Below, piece by piece: positions 23,959 to 32,360 of a DNA stretch of 64,000 nt (its first letter is position 1; each line of letters starts with the position of its first letter). This stretch comes from Roseomonas elaeocarpi (GTDB lineage Bacteria > Pseudomonadota > Alphaproteobacteria > Acetobacterales > Acetobacteraceae). The position numbers were made by a program, and so were the translations under genes. Location of the stretch: positions 62,001-126,000 of the forward strand of contig NZ_JBHLUN010000013.1 in the NCBI RefSeq assembly GCF_042433915.1, given 5' to 3'. Below the pieces are notes generated by a model that was given only the letters and a program-made list of their open reading frames with translations, was not told where the DNA came from and did no database searches.

Positions 23959-25212
23959 ATGGCACGGCCCGCGGGCTACAGCCTACGACATTTGCGTGTT
24001 TTCCAAGAGGTTGCCCGCCTCCGGAGCGTCCGTAAGGCGGCCGATGCCGTTCACCTGACGCAGCCGGCCGTGACGCAGGCCATCGCCAAGCTCGAAGGGC
24101 AGATCGGGACGCAGCTCTTCGACCGCCGCAGCAGCGGGACCTATCTCACGCCGGCCGGGGAGATCCTGGCCCATCGCGTCGGACGCATGTTCCGGCAGAT
24201 CGAGGAGGCGCTGGCCGCGCTGAGCCCGGGTGACCTGCCCAGCGCGCAGCTCGCCTGCGCGGCGGAACGGATCACCCTGCCGCAGATCCGCGCGCTGTCG
24301 GCCATCGCCAACAACCAGGTGGCCCGCATGGCCGAGCAGGCCGGGATTTCCCAGGCCTCGCTGATCCATGCCGCGCGGGAGATGGAGCGCTGCCTGGGCA
24401 CCCGCCTGCTGCGCCATGCCTCCTCCGGCCTCTCCACCACCGAGGAAGCGGGCGAGCTCGCGCGGCGGCTCTCGATCGCGGTGCGTGAGTTCGACTGCGG
24501 GCTGGAGGAAATCTGGGCCGACGCCAACCACCATCGCGGCCTGCTGCGCATCGGCGTCATGCCGCTGGCCGGCAGCTTCCTGGTCGGGCAGGTGGTCAAC
24601 GAGCTGATCAAGTCCGCCCCGGAAGCGCGCGTCCAGCTGCGCACCGCCGACAGCAGCTACCTGTCCAACGCCCTGCTCAACGGCGACATCGACTTCGTGA
24701 TCGGCCTGTCGCGCCTGACGGATGGCGAGAAGTTCACCCAGGAAGCGCTGGCGGCGCTGCCCTACGTGCTGGTGGCGCGCGCGGGCCATCCGCTGACGCG
24801 GCGGTCCGCGATCCGCCTCGCCGATCTCGAGGATTACGAGCTGATCGCGCCCAGCCGCGAGGCGACGCGCCGCGTGGCCTTCGACCGCCTGATCGCCCTG
24901 GTTCCGCACGCGCGGGCGACCAACATCGAGGCCTCCTCCATTTCCACCCTGCGCTTCCTCTTGTCGGGCAGCGACCGGCTGGCGCTGCTGACGCATTTCG
25001 AGTTCGAGCAGGAAAAAGCCGCGGGCGTCCTGACCGCCCTGCCGTTCGGCCCCATCGAGCCCGCCCCGTTCATCGGCGTCTCGTGGCGCAAGGATTGGGA
25101 GCTGCCGCCGCTGCACAAGCAGTTCCTGAGCCTGCTGCGCTCCCATGCCGCGGCGATCTCGGCGGTGGAAGGCCAGGCGCCGATGCTCCATTGCCCTGAG
25201 GAGGCCGCCTAG
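23959..25212 (+). CDS. LysR-type regulator with two helix-turn-helix regions
   Basis: LysR-family regulator of 417 aa, about 110 residues longer than usual. Residues 8-67 are a canonical LysR DNA-binding domain (LRHLRVFQEVARLRSVRKAADAVHLTQPAVTQAI...TPAGE). Residues 106-167 are a second, diverged copy (ITLPQIRALSAIANNQVARMAEQAGISQASLIHAARE...LSTTEEAGELA). Residues about 195-400 are the effector domain (LLRIGVMPLAGSFLVGQVVNELIK...). I chose the ATG at 23959; the upstream frame is not family-like. It follows the binding-protein pair and converges on a third one, so it probably regulates this aromatic-acid locus. Confidence 0.9.
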   Translation: MARPAGYSLRHLRVFQEVARLRSVRKAADAVHLTQPAVTQAIAKLEGQIGTQLFDRRSSGTYLTPAGEILAHRVGRMFRQIEEALAALSPGDLPSAQLACAAERITLPQIRALSAIANNQVARMAEQAGISQASLIHAAREMERCLGTRLLRHASSGLSTTEEAGELARRLSIAVREFDCGLEEIWADANHHRGLLRIGVMPLAGSFLVGQVVNELIKSAPEARVQLRTADSSYLSNALLNGDIDFVIGLSRLTDGEKFTQEALAALPYVLVARAGHPLTRRSAIRLADLEDYELIAPSREATRRVAFDRLIALVPHARATNIEASSISTLRFLLSGSDRLALLTHFEFEQEKAAGVLTALPFGPIEPAPFIGVSWRKDWELPPLHKQFLSLLRSHAAAISAVEGQAPMLHCPEEAA

Positions 25213-25260
25213 CGGCGCCGTCGCCACGGCAGCGGGCCGCTGCGGGAGCGCGGCGCCGCT
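25211..25260. terminator. Bidirectional nested hairpin between convergent genes
   Basis: AGCGGCGCC (25211-25219) pairs perfectly with GGCGCCGCT (25252-25260). An inner stem GCAGCG/CGCTGC lies between them. The arms reach into both stop codons (LysR on plus, binding protein on minus), so the structure can serve transcripts from either side. No T-tract is present. Confidence 0.5.
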
Positions 25261-26303
25261 CACAGCAGCCGCACCGCCTCGGCTGGCAACGACCGGTCCA
25301 CGGCCGCCTCCTCGGGGACCGGCTTCGGCTGCACGCCGAGGCGAACGTTCAGCGCCTGCAGGAAGGCGATGCGCTCGGGCGGGATGGCGAGGTCCAGCGC
25401 GAAGGGCTGCACGGTCTGAAAGAAGCGCCACTGGTAGTCCGAGGACGCCTCGAAAGCCTCGTCCTTGCCGCCCAGCGCCGCCCGCCGCGCCGCGAACCAG
25501 GCGTCGCGGGAATCCGGGCCGGCCAGGAAGCGGAACATGGTGCCGTAGGCCGCGAGCGTGCGCACCAGCAGCTCCCGCTTGCTGGCGATGACGTGGTCCG
25601 CCGCGAAGCCGCCCTGGAAGGGGTAGTCCCGCAGGTTGCGCCACATGTCGCCGCCTTCCACGACGTGGACGCCCAGCGCGGGCAGCTGCGGGATCACGTC
25701 GATCTGCCCCGGGCCGGCATCCACCACGCCGGCCACCACCGCGCGGAACACGTCGGCGCTGCTGCCGATATTGGCGAAGGTCACCGACGCCGGGTCGATG
25801 CCTTTGCTCAGCAGCAGCGCCACCACCGTCTGGTGCAGCTGCGCCCCCAGTGAACCGACGCCGATCGTACGGCCTTTCAGGTCCTCCACGCTGCGGATGT
25901 CCGGCTTGGCGCTGAACACGGTCTGCTGTCCGAGCAGCACGGAACCGTTGGTGATCTTGAGCTTGGCGCCGCGCTGCACCGCCGGAAACACCTGCGAGAA
26001 GCCGGCCAGTGGGCAAAGGTCCATCTGCCCGCTCAGCACGCTGCCCATCAGCTTCGAGCCGTCGGACACGTAGAGAGGCTTCACCCGCAGCCCGAACTTT
26101 TCGAAGAAGTTCTGCTGGTGCATCAGTTCCTCGAAGGCCGAGGTCAGGTTGCCGGCGGCGTTGATGATGTTGACCGTGTCTCCACCCCCGGCCTGCGCGC
26201 GCGCCCGGCGGGGCAGGGCCGCCGGCACCAGCGCCAGCGTCGTGGCGGCCGCGGCGCCCCGCAGGATGCCGCGACGCTCCAGCGCGTGCTGTCCGGTTGT
26301 CAT
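25260..26303 (-). CDS. ABC substrate-binding protein, SsuA/NMT1 type (copy 3)
   Basis: Exported binding protein of 347 aa. The signal region is RRGILRGAAAATTLALVPAALPRRARAQ (a twin-Arg pair at its start), followed by TVNIINAAGNLTSAFEELMHQQNFFEKFGL. Core motifs parallel the two upstream copies but are more diverged: VLSGQMDLCPLAGFSQVFPAVQRGAKLKI, RTIGVGSLGAQLHQTVVALL, NIGSSADVFRAVVAGVVDAGPG. The ATG at 26303 follows GGGGAGAG by 7 nt. Divergent from the cluster starting at 26620 and convergent with the LysR gene. Confidence 0.87.
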   Translation of the reverse strand: MTTGQHALERRGILRGAAAATTLALVPAALPRRARAQAGGGDTVNIINAAGNLTSAFEELMHQQNFFEKFGLRVKPLYVSDGSKLMGSVLSGQMDLCPLAGFSQVFPAVQRGAKLKITNGSVLLGQQTVFSAKPDIRSVEDLKGRTIGVGSLGAQLHQTVVALLLSKGIDPASVTFANIGSSADVFRAVVAGVVDAGPGQIDVIPQLPALGVHVVEGGDMWRNLRDYPFQGGFAADHVIASKRELLVRTLAAYGTMFRFLAGPDSRDAWFAARRAALGGKDEAFEASSDYQWRFFQTVQPFALDLAIPPERIAFLQALNVRLGVQPKPVPEEAAVDRSLPAEAVRLL

Positions 26304-26619
26304 GGATGGGCTCTCCCCGGCTGCGCCACGTGCCACGGCCTGTTCCCCCACGGGCCGCAACGCCGTCTCGTGACGAATTTGCACGAATGATGTTCCGCAA
26401 CAGCCATCAGTTCCGATATCGGTCCGATAAATCCTCGCGGTGCTGCGCTGCAACAAAGGCTTGCCGGCCTCTTCTTATACCCTTCCGGCTGCTTCTGATT
26501 GGTGCGGCCCGGCCGGTGTGAGGGAGGCTCCCCGCCAAGGACCGCGGGTCGCGACGGAGCGGGTGTGCAGGCGCGACGGCACGACGTCCCGCGGCGGGGC
26601 TGGAGTTCAGGGGAGCACC
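26304..26619. other. Divergent promoter region between binding-protein-fold genes
   Basis: This 316-bp gap separates two divergently transcribed genes and must hold both promoters. It is less GC-rich than its surroundings around 26380-26450. A perfect 10-bp palindrome CCGATATCGG lies at 26413-26422, followed by a repeat of its half (TCCGATA), which could be a regulator site. A TATACC (26476-26481) resembles a -10 box for the plus strand but lacks a clear -35. Nothing else is recognised. Confidence 0.4.
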
Positions 26620-27594
26620 ATGGCTGAGAAAGTGAAGCTCGACATCTCGATCGCGGAGTATCCGCACACCGCCGCGATCCTGAGCGGCGAAATTCCCATC
26701 GAAGGTGTGGAGCCGAACTTCATCAGGGTCGTGCCGCAGATCGGCGCCTTCCGCCGCATGGTGCGCCAGGTCGAGTTCGACGTCTGCGAGATCGCGCCCA
26801 CCACCTACATCATCGCGCGCGCCTACGGTGCCCCCTTCGTGGCGCTGCCGATCTTCGTGATGCGCCGCTTCCACCATGCCGGCCTGCTGGTGCGCCCCGA
26901 CGCGAACATCACCACGCCCAAGGACCTGGAAGGCAAGAAGGTCGGTGTGCGCGCCTATTCCGTCACCACCGGCGTCTGGACCCGCGCGATCCTGATCAAC
27001 GAGTTCGGCCTCGATTCCTCCAAGGTGACCTGGGTGGTCGATGACGAGGAACACGTCACCGAGATGCCGCTGCCGTCCAACGTCATCCACGCGCCGGCGG
27101 GCCGCTCGCTGGCCGACATGATGGCCGATGGCGAGCTCGCGGCGGGCTTCGACGCCAATGCCGGCATCGGCCGCACCGGCAATCCGACCGGCGGCTGGAA
27201 GGTCGTGGAAGCGAACTACCCGGACCTGTTCCCCGATGCGGAAGCGCTGGAAGCCGACTGGTACCGCCGGACGCATATCTACCCGATGCACGGCACCATC
27301 GTGGTCAAGGATGCGGTGCTGCGGGAACATCCCTGGGTGGCGCAGTCGCTGTTCAAGGCCTTCTCCGAGGCCAAGCGCCAGTGGCTCGAACGCCTGCATG
27401 CCGGGCAGGCGACCACCGCCACGGACAAGCGTTACCTCGCGCTCACGAAGATCGTCGGCCCCGACCCGCTGCCCTACGGGATGGAGGCCAACCGCGCCAC
27501 GATCGAGGCGCTGGAAGAAACCGCCTTCAAGCAGGAACTGACGCCGCGGCGGATGGAGATGCGGGACATCTTCGTCGATCCCGAGCGGAACTGA
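26620..27594 (+). CDS. 4,5-dihydroxyphthalate decarboxylase-like protein (copy 1)
   Basis: Protein of 324 aa with the periplasmic-binding-protein-like fold shared by NMT1/SsuA proteins and by the phthalate-pathway decarboxylase Pht5. No signal peptide is present (MAEKVKLDISIAEYPHTAAILSG), so it should be cytoplasmic and more likely an enzyme than a receptor. Features are GVEPNFIRVVPQIGAFRRMVRQVEFDVCEIAPTTYIIARAYG, KDLEGKKVGVRAYSVTTGVWTRAIL, HIYPMHGTIVVKD and DPLPYGMEANRATIEAL. It is followed by an amidohydrolase gene. Decarboxylation of an aromatic di- or tricarboxylate is plausible given LigJ nearby, but the substrate is unproven. The ATG follows GGGGAG by 4 nt. Confidence 0.8.
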   Translation: MAEKVKLDISIAEYPHTAAILSGEIPIEGVEPNFIRVVPQIGAFRRMVRQVEFDVCEIAPTTYIIARAYGAPFVALPIFVMRRFHHAGLLVRPDANITTPKDLEGKKVGVRAYSVTTGVWTRAILINEFGLDSSKVTWVVDDEEHVTEMPLPSNVIHAPAGRSLADMMADGELAAGFDANAGIGRTGNPTGGWKVVEANYPDLFPDAEALEADWYRRTHIYPMHGTIVVKDAVLREHPWVAQSLFKAFSEAKRQWLERLHAGQATTATDKRYLALTKIVGPDPLPYGMEANRATIEALEETAFKQELTPRRMEMRDIFVDPERN

Positions 27595-27612
27595 GAACAG
27601 GAGGAAGGCACC

Positions 27613-28467
27613 GTGGCTTCGCGATACGTCGACATCCACCCGCACGTCATTTCCACCGACGAGAAACGCTACCCGCACTCGCCGCTCTTCGGAAAGCAGT
27701 CGGACTGGTCCAAGGAACGCCCGACGGAGGTCGAGAACCTGATCGAGTTCATGGACGAGGCCGGCGTGGAAAAGGCCGCGATCGTCCAGTCCTCGACCTG
27801 CTACGGCTACGACAATTCCTACGTCTGCGACGCCGTGCAGCGCTATCCCGGCCGCTTCACCGCGGTGGGCTCGGTGGACCTGATGCAGCCCGACGCGCCG
27901 CAAACCATCCGCGGCTGGACCGAGCGCGGCCTCACGGGCCTGCGCCTCTTCACCGGCGGCAGCACCAAGGAGTTCGACACCTCCGAGCTCGACGATCCGC
28001 GCTCCTTCGCCGCCTGGGAAACGGCGGGCGAGCTCGGCCTGCCGATCTGCATCCAGACCGGCCCGGTCGGCCTCGCGCAGGTGGCGGGACTGGCGAAGCG
28101 CTTCCCGCAGGTGAAGATCATCCTCGACCACCTGGCGCGTCCGGTGATCGACGACGGCGCGCCTTACAAGAAGGCCGTCAGCCTCTTTGCGCTGGCGCCC
28201 TTCGAGAACGTCTACCTCAAGCTGACACCGCGCATCTTCACCACCGTGGTCCAGGGCGCGGCGCGGCCGGACACCTTTTTCCCGAAGCTGATCGAGATGT
28301 TCGGCGCCTCGCGCCTGGCCTGGGGCTCCAACTACCCCGCCTCGGAAGGCTCCATGAAGGAGAACCTCGAGATCGCCGAGGACCGCCTCTCGGTGGTGGG
28401 CGAGGCGGACCGCCGGCAGATCTTCGCCCGCACCGCACAGTCGCTCTACCCCACGCTCAAGGACTGA
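27613..28467 (+). CDS. Amidohydrolase, 2-pyrone-4,6-dicarboxylate hydrolase-like
   Basis: Amidohydrolase_2-family enzyme of 284 aa (LigI is 294 aa). Similarities to LigI include the N-terminal His-x-His in YVDIHPHVIS, AAIVQSSTCYGYDNSYVCDAV, GLTGLRLF, ILDHLARPVID and LAWGSNYPASEG. In LigI the last motif holds a catalytic Asp; here it is Asn, so either the metal-free chemistry differs or the reaction is another lactone hydrolysis. A GTG start follows GGAGGAAGG. It lies between the Pht5-like gene and ABC genes, so it is probably co-expressed with transport. I am confident of the superfamily, less so of the substrate. Confidence 0.78.
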   Translation: MASRYVDIHPHVISTDEKRYPHSPLFGKQSDWSKERPTEVENLIEFMDEAGVEKAAIVQSSTCYGYDNSYVCDAVQRYPGRFTAVGSVDLMQPDAPQTIRGWTERGLTGLRLFTGGSTKEFDTSELDDPRSFAAWETAGELGLPICIQTGPVGLAQVAGLAKRFPQVKIILDHLARPVIDDGAPYKKAVSLFALAPFENVYLKLTPRIFTTVVQGAARPDTFFPKLIEMFGASRLAWGSNYPASEGSMKENLEIAEDRLSVVGEADRRQIFARTAQSLYPTLKD

Positions 28468-28483
28468 CAAGACAACAACGACG

Positions 28484-28494
28484 AAAGGAGGTGA
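28484..28494 (+). promoter_or_regulatory. Near-perfect Shine-Dalgarno before ABC ATPase
   Basis: AAAGGAGGTGA at 28484-28494 is fully complementary to the 16S rRNA 3' end and lies 4 nt before the GTG at 28499. This decides the GTG start and suggests strong translation of the ATPase compared with its neighbours. Confidence 0.7.
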
Positions 28495-28498
28495 CGCC

Positions 28499-29308
28499 GT
28501 GAACAAGAAGATCAAGCTCTCGGTGGAAAACGTGTCCAAGACGTTCCGCATCCGCGGCGGCGCCAACGGTGAGGACGGCATCCTGCCGGTCCTCCGTCAC
28601 GTCAACTTCGACGTGTACGAGGGCGAGATCGTGTCGTTGATCGGCGAGAGCGGCTGCGGCAAGACCACGCTGCTGCGCATCGTGCAGGGCCTGGTGCGCC
28701 ACGACGCCGGCAACATCCGGGTGGACGGGCAGCCGGTGTCGCGCCCCGGCCGCGACCGCGGCTTCGTGTTCCAGCAGGCCAGCCTGCTGCCCTGGCGCTC
28801 CGCCCGCGCCAATGTCGAGTTCGGGCTGGAGCTGCAGGGCGTGCGCGCCGCCGACCGCCACCGCCGTGCGGAGGAGCTGCTGAAGCTGGTGGGTCTGGGC
28901 CATGCCGGCGCGCAGTTCCCGCACGAGCTGTCGGGCGGCATGCAGCAGCGCATCGGCCTGGCGCGCGCGCTGGCGATCGACCCGGCGATCATGCTGATGG
29001 ACGAACCCTTCAGCGCCCTCGACGCCCAGACGCGCGAAGTGCTGCAGGAAGAATTGCTGCGCATCCAGCGCGAGGTCGGCAAGACCACGCTCTTCGTCAC
29101 GCACGACCTGGATGAGGCGATCTACCTCAGCAACCGCGTGGTCGTGCTCGCGGCCAAGCCCGGCCGCGTCAAGCGCATCATCGAGATCCCCTTCGAGCGC
29201 CCGCGGCCGCCGCTGACCGAGCTGCGCGGCGACCCGCGCTTCCAGCAGATCCGCGCCGAGATGTGGGAGCTGATCCGCAACAGCGCCCCGCTCGCCGCGG
29301 CCGCCTGA
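28499..29308 (+). CDS. ABC transporter ATP-binding protein (SsuB/TauB type)
   Basis: Cytoplasmic ATPase of 269 aa. Walker A is GESGCGKT (residues 49-56), the Q-loop is VFQQASLLPW, the signature is LSGGMQQ (144-150), and Walker B is IMLMDEPFSALD (164 onward), with the H-loop VTHDLDEAI. The sequence places it in the nitrate/sulfonate/taurine-type importers. It pairs with the permease 32 nt downstream. It is the only ATPase for at least three exported binding proteins of this family in the surrounding 10 kb. Confidence 0.94.
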   Translation: MNKKIKLSVENVSKTFRIRGGANGEDGILPVLRHVNFDVYEGEIVSLIGESGCGKTTLLRIVQGLVRHDAGNIRVDGQPVSRPGRDRGFVFQQASLLPWRSARANVEFGLELQGVRAADRHRRAEELLKLVGLGHAGAQFPHELSGGMQQRIGLARALAIDPAIMLMDEPFSALDAQTREVLQEELLRIQREVGKTTLFVTHDLDEAIYLSNRVVVLAAKPGRVKRIIEIPFERPRPPLTELRGDPRFQQIRAEMWELIRNSAPLAAAA

Positions 29309-29340
29309 CGATCCTGGCCGCCGAACAGGAACAAACCCCG

Positions 29341-30216
29341 ATGTCGCAGTCCACGACCCCCATCAACATCCCCATCGACCGGAACAACATGTCCAGCCGA
29401 ACGGAAGTGGCTGCGCATCTGCAGCCCGAAACCCAGATCGAGGATATCGGCCCGCCGCCCAAGCAGCGCGCTTACCTCTGGATCATCCGCCTGTGTTCCG
29501 TGGTCGCGGTGATCGGCCTCTGGGAAGTGCTGGGCCGCCAGGTCAACCCGCTCTTCATGAGCTATCCCAGTGCCATCGCCGTGGCGGCGGCGGCGATGAT
29601 CGGCAGCGGGGAGCTCGGCACCGCGCTGGTGAGCAGCCTGTCCACGCTGATCCTGTCCTTCGTGATCGCCAGCGTGATCGGCCTGGGCCTCGGCCTGCTG
29701 ATCGGCCGCTACCGCGCGGTGGAAGCCGCGACGGACTGGCTGGTGAACGCGCTCTACTCGACGCCGCTGGTGGCGGTGATCCCGCTGGTGATCCTGTGGT
29801 TCGGGCTGGGCAACACCGCGAAGATCTTCATCGTCACGATCCTCGCGGTCTTCCCGATCCTGATCAACACGATCTCGGGCGTGCGCAACGTACCCTCCAA
29901 CCTCGTGGACGTGGGCACTGCCTTCGCCGCCAACGAGTACCAGGTCTTCACCAAGATCATCCTGCCCGCGGCGTTGCCCTACATGATGACCGGCCTGCGC
30001 CTGGGCGTCGGGCGCGCGATCATCGGCATGGTGGTGGCGGAGTTCTTCACCGCGATCACCGGCCTGGGCGCGCTGATCGTGAAGTACGGCAACCAGTACG
30101 ACACGGCCTCGATGTTCGTGCCGATCTTCGTGCTGATGTTCCTGGGCGTGATCCTGTCGCTGGTGGTGCGCAGCCTCGAGCGCTGGGCCGCCCCCTGGCG
30201 CTTCACCGAGGAGTGA
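29341..30216 (+). CDS. ABC transporter permease (SsuC/TauC type)
   Basis: Inner-membrane permease of 291 aa with six helices after a roughly 45-residue hydrophilic N-terminus. The EAA-type loop is NLVDVGTAFAANEYQVFTKIILPAALPYMMTGLRLG. Other typical segments are LVAVIPLVILWFGLGNTAKIF and GLGALIVKYGNQYDTASMFVPIFVLMFLGV. The ATG at 29341 is used; a Met 16 codons later is possible. With the preceding ATPase it forms one importer complex. A Pht5-like gene follows at 30378. Confidence 0.92.
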   Translation: MSQSTTPINIPIDRNNMSSRTEVAAHLQPETQIEDIGPPPKQRAYLWIIRLCSVVAVIGLWEVLGRQVNPLFMSYPSAIAVAAAAMIGSGELGTALVSSLSTLILSFVIASVIGLGLGLLIGRYRAVEAATDWLVNALYSTPLVAVIPLVILWFGLGNTAKIFIVTILAVFPILINTISGVRNVPSNLVDVGTAFAANEYQVFTKIILPAALPYMMTGLRLGVGRAIIGMVVAEFFTAITGLGALIVKYGNQYDTASMFVPIFVLMFLGVILSLVVRSLERWAAPWRFTEE

Positions 30217-30377
30217 GCGGCGGCGGCCCGGATGCACCCCGGGTCGCGCCACTGGCCGGCCACGACCGGCTCCGTCCATTCCCGGCCGGAAGCCCATCCG
30301 GCCGCAGCAACAGCATCGCGCGGAAGGCCCGCACCGTGGGCGTGCCGCGGCGCAAGACCCGAAGCTTGGAGACACTC

Positions 30378-31271
30378 ATGGCCTATCCCGAAAGCGGCCC
30401 CGTCCGGCTGCGCACCAACCTGGCCGACTATCCCGTCACCATGGCCCTGAAGCGCGGCGAGGTGAGCTCGCCCCTGGTGGAGTTCGACTTCTGCGGCCCC
30501 AAGACGGCGCATAACGGCTTCAAGGGCATGGTGCGCGAGAACGCCTACGATGCCGGGGAACTCGCGATCGTCACCTTCCTGCAGGCCAAGGCCTACGGGA
30601 AGCCCTACGTCATGCTGCCCGCGCCGATCTCCGGCCGCATGCAGCACCACACCATCGGCTACAGCAACAAGCACGGCGAGATGAGCCCCAAGGACATCGA
30701 GGGCAAGAAGGTCGGCGTGCGCAGCTACGCGCAGACCACCGGCCTCTGGGCGCGCGGCATCCTCCAGCACGAGTACGGCGTGGACCTCGACAAGGTCACC
30801 TGGCTGACCGTGGACGAAGGCCACCTCGCGGAATACCAAGATCCGCCCAACACCCAGCGCCTGCCCAAGGGCTCCAAGCTTGGCCAGATGCTGATCGACG
30901 GCGAGATCGCGGCCGGCATCCTGGGCAACGACATGCCCGACGACCCGAGCATCCGCACGCTGATCCCCGACGCCAAGGCCGCGGGCAAGCAGTGGTACGA
31001 GCGCGAGCGGATCGTGCCGATCAACCACATGTTCGTGGTGCACCAGGACCTGTCCCGCACCCGTCCCGACGTGATCCGCGAGCTGTTCCGGATGGTGGTG
31101 GAAAGCCGCGCCGCCGCGGGCGAGGTGGGCCTGCTGCCGCCCTTCGGCGTGGAAGCGAACCGCAAGGGGATCGAGCTGGCGATCGACTGGGCGCTGGAAC
31201 AGCGGATCATCCCGCGTCGCCTCAGCGTGGACGAGCTGTTCGACGAGAACACCGCCGGCCTGACGGCCTGA
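30378..31271 (+). CDS. 4,5-dihydroxyphthalate decarboxylase-like protein (copy 2)
   Basis: Paralogue of the protein encoded at 26620, 297 aa. It also lacks a signal peptide (MAYPESGPVRLRTNLADYPVTMALKRGEV). Shared landmarks are KDIEGKKVGVRSYAQTTGLWARGILQHEYGVDLDKVTWLTVDEGHLAEY, KLGQMLIDGEIAAGILGND, IVPINHMFVVHQDL and LLPPFGVEANRKGIELAIDWALEQRIIPRRL. The fold is that of periplasmic-binding proteins but the location is predicted to be cytoplasmic. It is the last gene of the ABC unit. Enzyme or intracellular ligand-binding protein are both possible. Confidence 0.78.
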   Translation: MAYPESGPVRLRTNLADYPVTMALKRGEVSSPLVEFDFCGPKTAHNGFKGMVRENAYDAGELAIVTFLQAKAYGKPYVMLPAPISGRMQHHTIGYSNKHGEMSPKDIEGKKVGVRSYAQTTGLWARGILQHEYGVDLDKVTWLTVDEGHLAEYQDPPNTQRLPKGSKLGQMLIDGEIAAGILGNDMPDDPSIRTLIPDAKAAGKQWYERERIVPINHMFVVHQDLSRTRPDVIRELFRMVVESRAAAGEVGLLPPFGVEANRKGIELAIDWALEQRIIPRRLSVDELFDENTAGLTA

Positions 31272-31428
31272 GGCCGGGGGAGGAGACGGGACGCCGGACC
31301 CGTCCGCCCACCCAGGCGGCCGGTGCCCCGTCGCGGCGCGGTCAGAAATTCCGAGGTGCGGCAGGTTCCCGCAGCCGCAACCATCGCGTCACGGCGGCAC
31401 TAACCCCTGGTTGAGGTGGGGGGACGCC

Positions 31429-32250
31429 ATGCCGGAGGACCAGCAGCAGCACCGGAAGGACGCGGAGAACGAGGACGTCCAGGAGCTTTCGGCGCCGCGC
31501 TCCCCGGTGATCTACGAGGTCGTGCGACGCCAGGGGCAGGAAGAGCTCGAACGCCCCGTCGGCTCGCTTTTCTGGTCGGGCTTCGCCGCCGGCATCGCGA
31601 TCATGGCCTCCGTGATCGCGCAGGGTGCCCTGATGCACAAGCTGCCGCCCGGAACGCCGGGGCGCGAGGTCATCGCGGAACTCGGCTACAGCCTGGGCTT
31701 CCTGCTGGTGATCCTCGGACGCATGCAGCTGTTTACCGAGCAGACCATCGTCACCGTGCTGCCCAACATGGCCGAGCCGGGCTGGCACCGGTTCGCGACC
31801 ACCGCGCGCCTCTGGGGCATCGTCTTCCTGGCCAACATGCTGGGCACCGCCGCCGCGGCCTTCATCAACATCCGCTTCCACCTGGTGAGCCCGGAACTCG
31901 CCCACTCCATGCTCGAGGTTTCGGCCAAGCTGCTGCCGATGACACCCTCCGAGGTGCTGCTGCAGGGCATCCCAGCCGGCTTCCTGATCGCCTCGGTGGC
32001 CTGGATCCGCGCCGCCGCCAGCGGCGGCGAGTTCGCGATCGTGCTGGTGCTGACCTACGCCATCGCGCTGGGCGGTTTCACCCACGTGGTGGCGGGTGCG
32101 GCCGAGGCCTTCCTGCTGCTCTTCGACGCCCAGGCGGGGCTGGGACAGGTGCTGGGCGGCATGATCCTCCCCGCCCTGGTGGGCAACGTCATCGGCGGCA
32201 CCGGCCTCTTCGCCCTGCTGGTCCACGCCCAGGTCCGGCAGGAGATGTGA
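31429..32250 (+). CDS. Formate/nitrite transporter (FNT, YfdC-like)
   Basis: Pentameric FocA/NirC-family channel subunit of 273 aa. After a 45-residue charged N-terminus come six helices: LFWSGFAAGIAIMASVIAQGAL, ELGYSLGFLLVILGRMQLFTEQT (the family re-entrant segment), LWGIVFLANMLGTAAAAFI, LLQGIPAGFLIASVAWI, FAIVLVLTYAIALGGFTHVVAGAAEAFLLLF and MILPALVGNVIGGTGLFALLVHA. HVVAGAAEA carries the pore-lining His. The long N-terminus with PRSPVIYEVVRRQGQEELERP resembles the YfdC subgroup, whose ligand is unknown. The ATG at 31429 follows GAGGTGG. Confidence 0.88.
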   Translation: MPEDQQQHRKDAENEDVQELSAPRSPVIYEVVRRQGQEELERPVGSLFWSGFAAGIAIMASVIAQGALMHKLPPGTPGREVIAELGYSLGFLLVILGRMQLFTEQTIVTVLPNMAEPGWHRFATTARLWGIVFLANMLGTAAAAFINIRFHLVSPELAHSMLEVSAKLLPMTPSEVLLQGIPAGFLIASVAWIRAAASGGEFAIVLVLTYAIALGGFTHVVAGAAEAFLLLFDAQAGLGQVLGGMILPALVGNVIGGTGLFALLVHAQVRQEM

Positions 32251-32326
32251 CGCCGCGGCCGCACCGGGCGGGCATGCGCCTCGGCGTGTGCCGCCCGGCG
32301 CCGGCGGACCTTGTTGTTCCGCTCCG

Positions 32327-32341
32327 GAACATAATATGAAC
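32327..32341. promoter_or_regulatory. Alphaproteobacterial LexA (SOS) box
   Basis: GAAC-N7-GAAC, the reverse complement of the known alphaproteobacterial LexA operator GTTC-N7-GTTC, is an exact match here with spacer ATAATAT. It overlaps the probable -10 region (TATGAA or TAATAT) with TTGTTG upstream at 32311, and lies 20 bp before the ATG at 32361 of the SplB-like radical SAM gene. LexA bound here would block that promoter, placing the radical SAM/UdgX pair in the SOS regulon. The sequence match is direct; binding is inferred. Confidence 0.75.
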
Positions 32342-32360
32342 TCTCATGCAGAGCCGCGCC

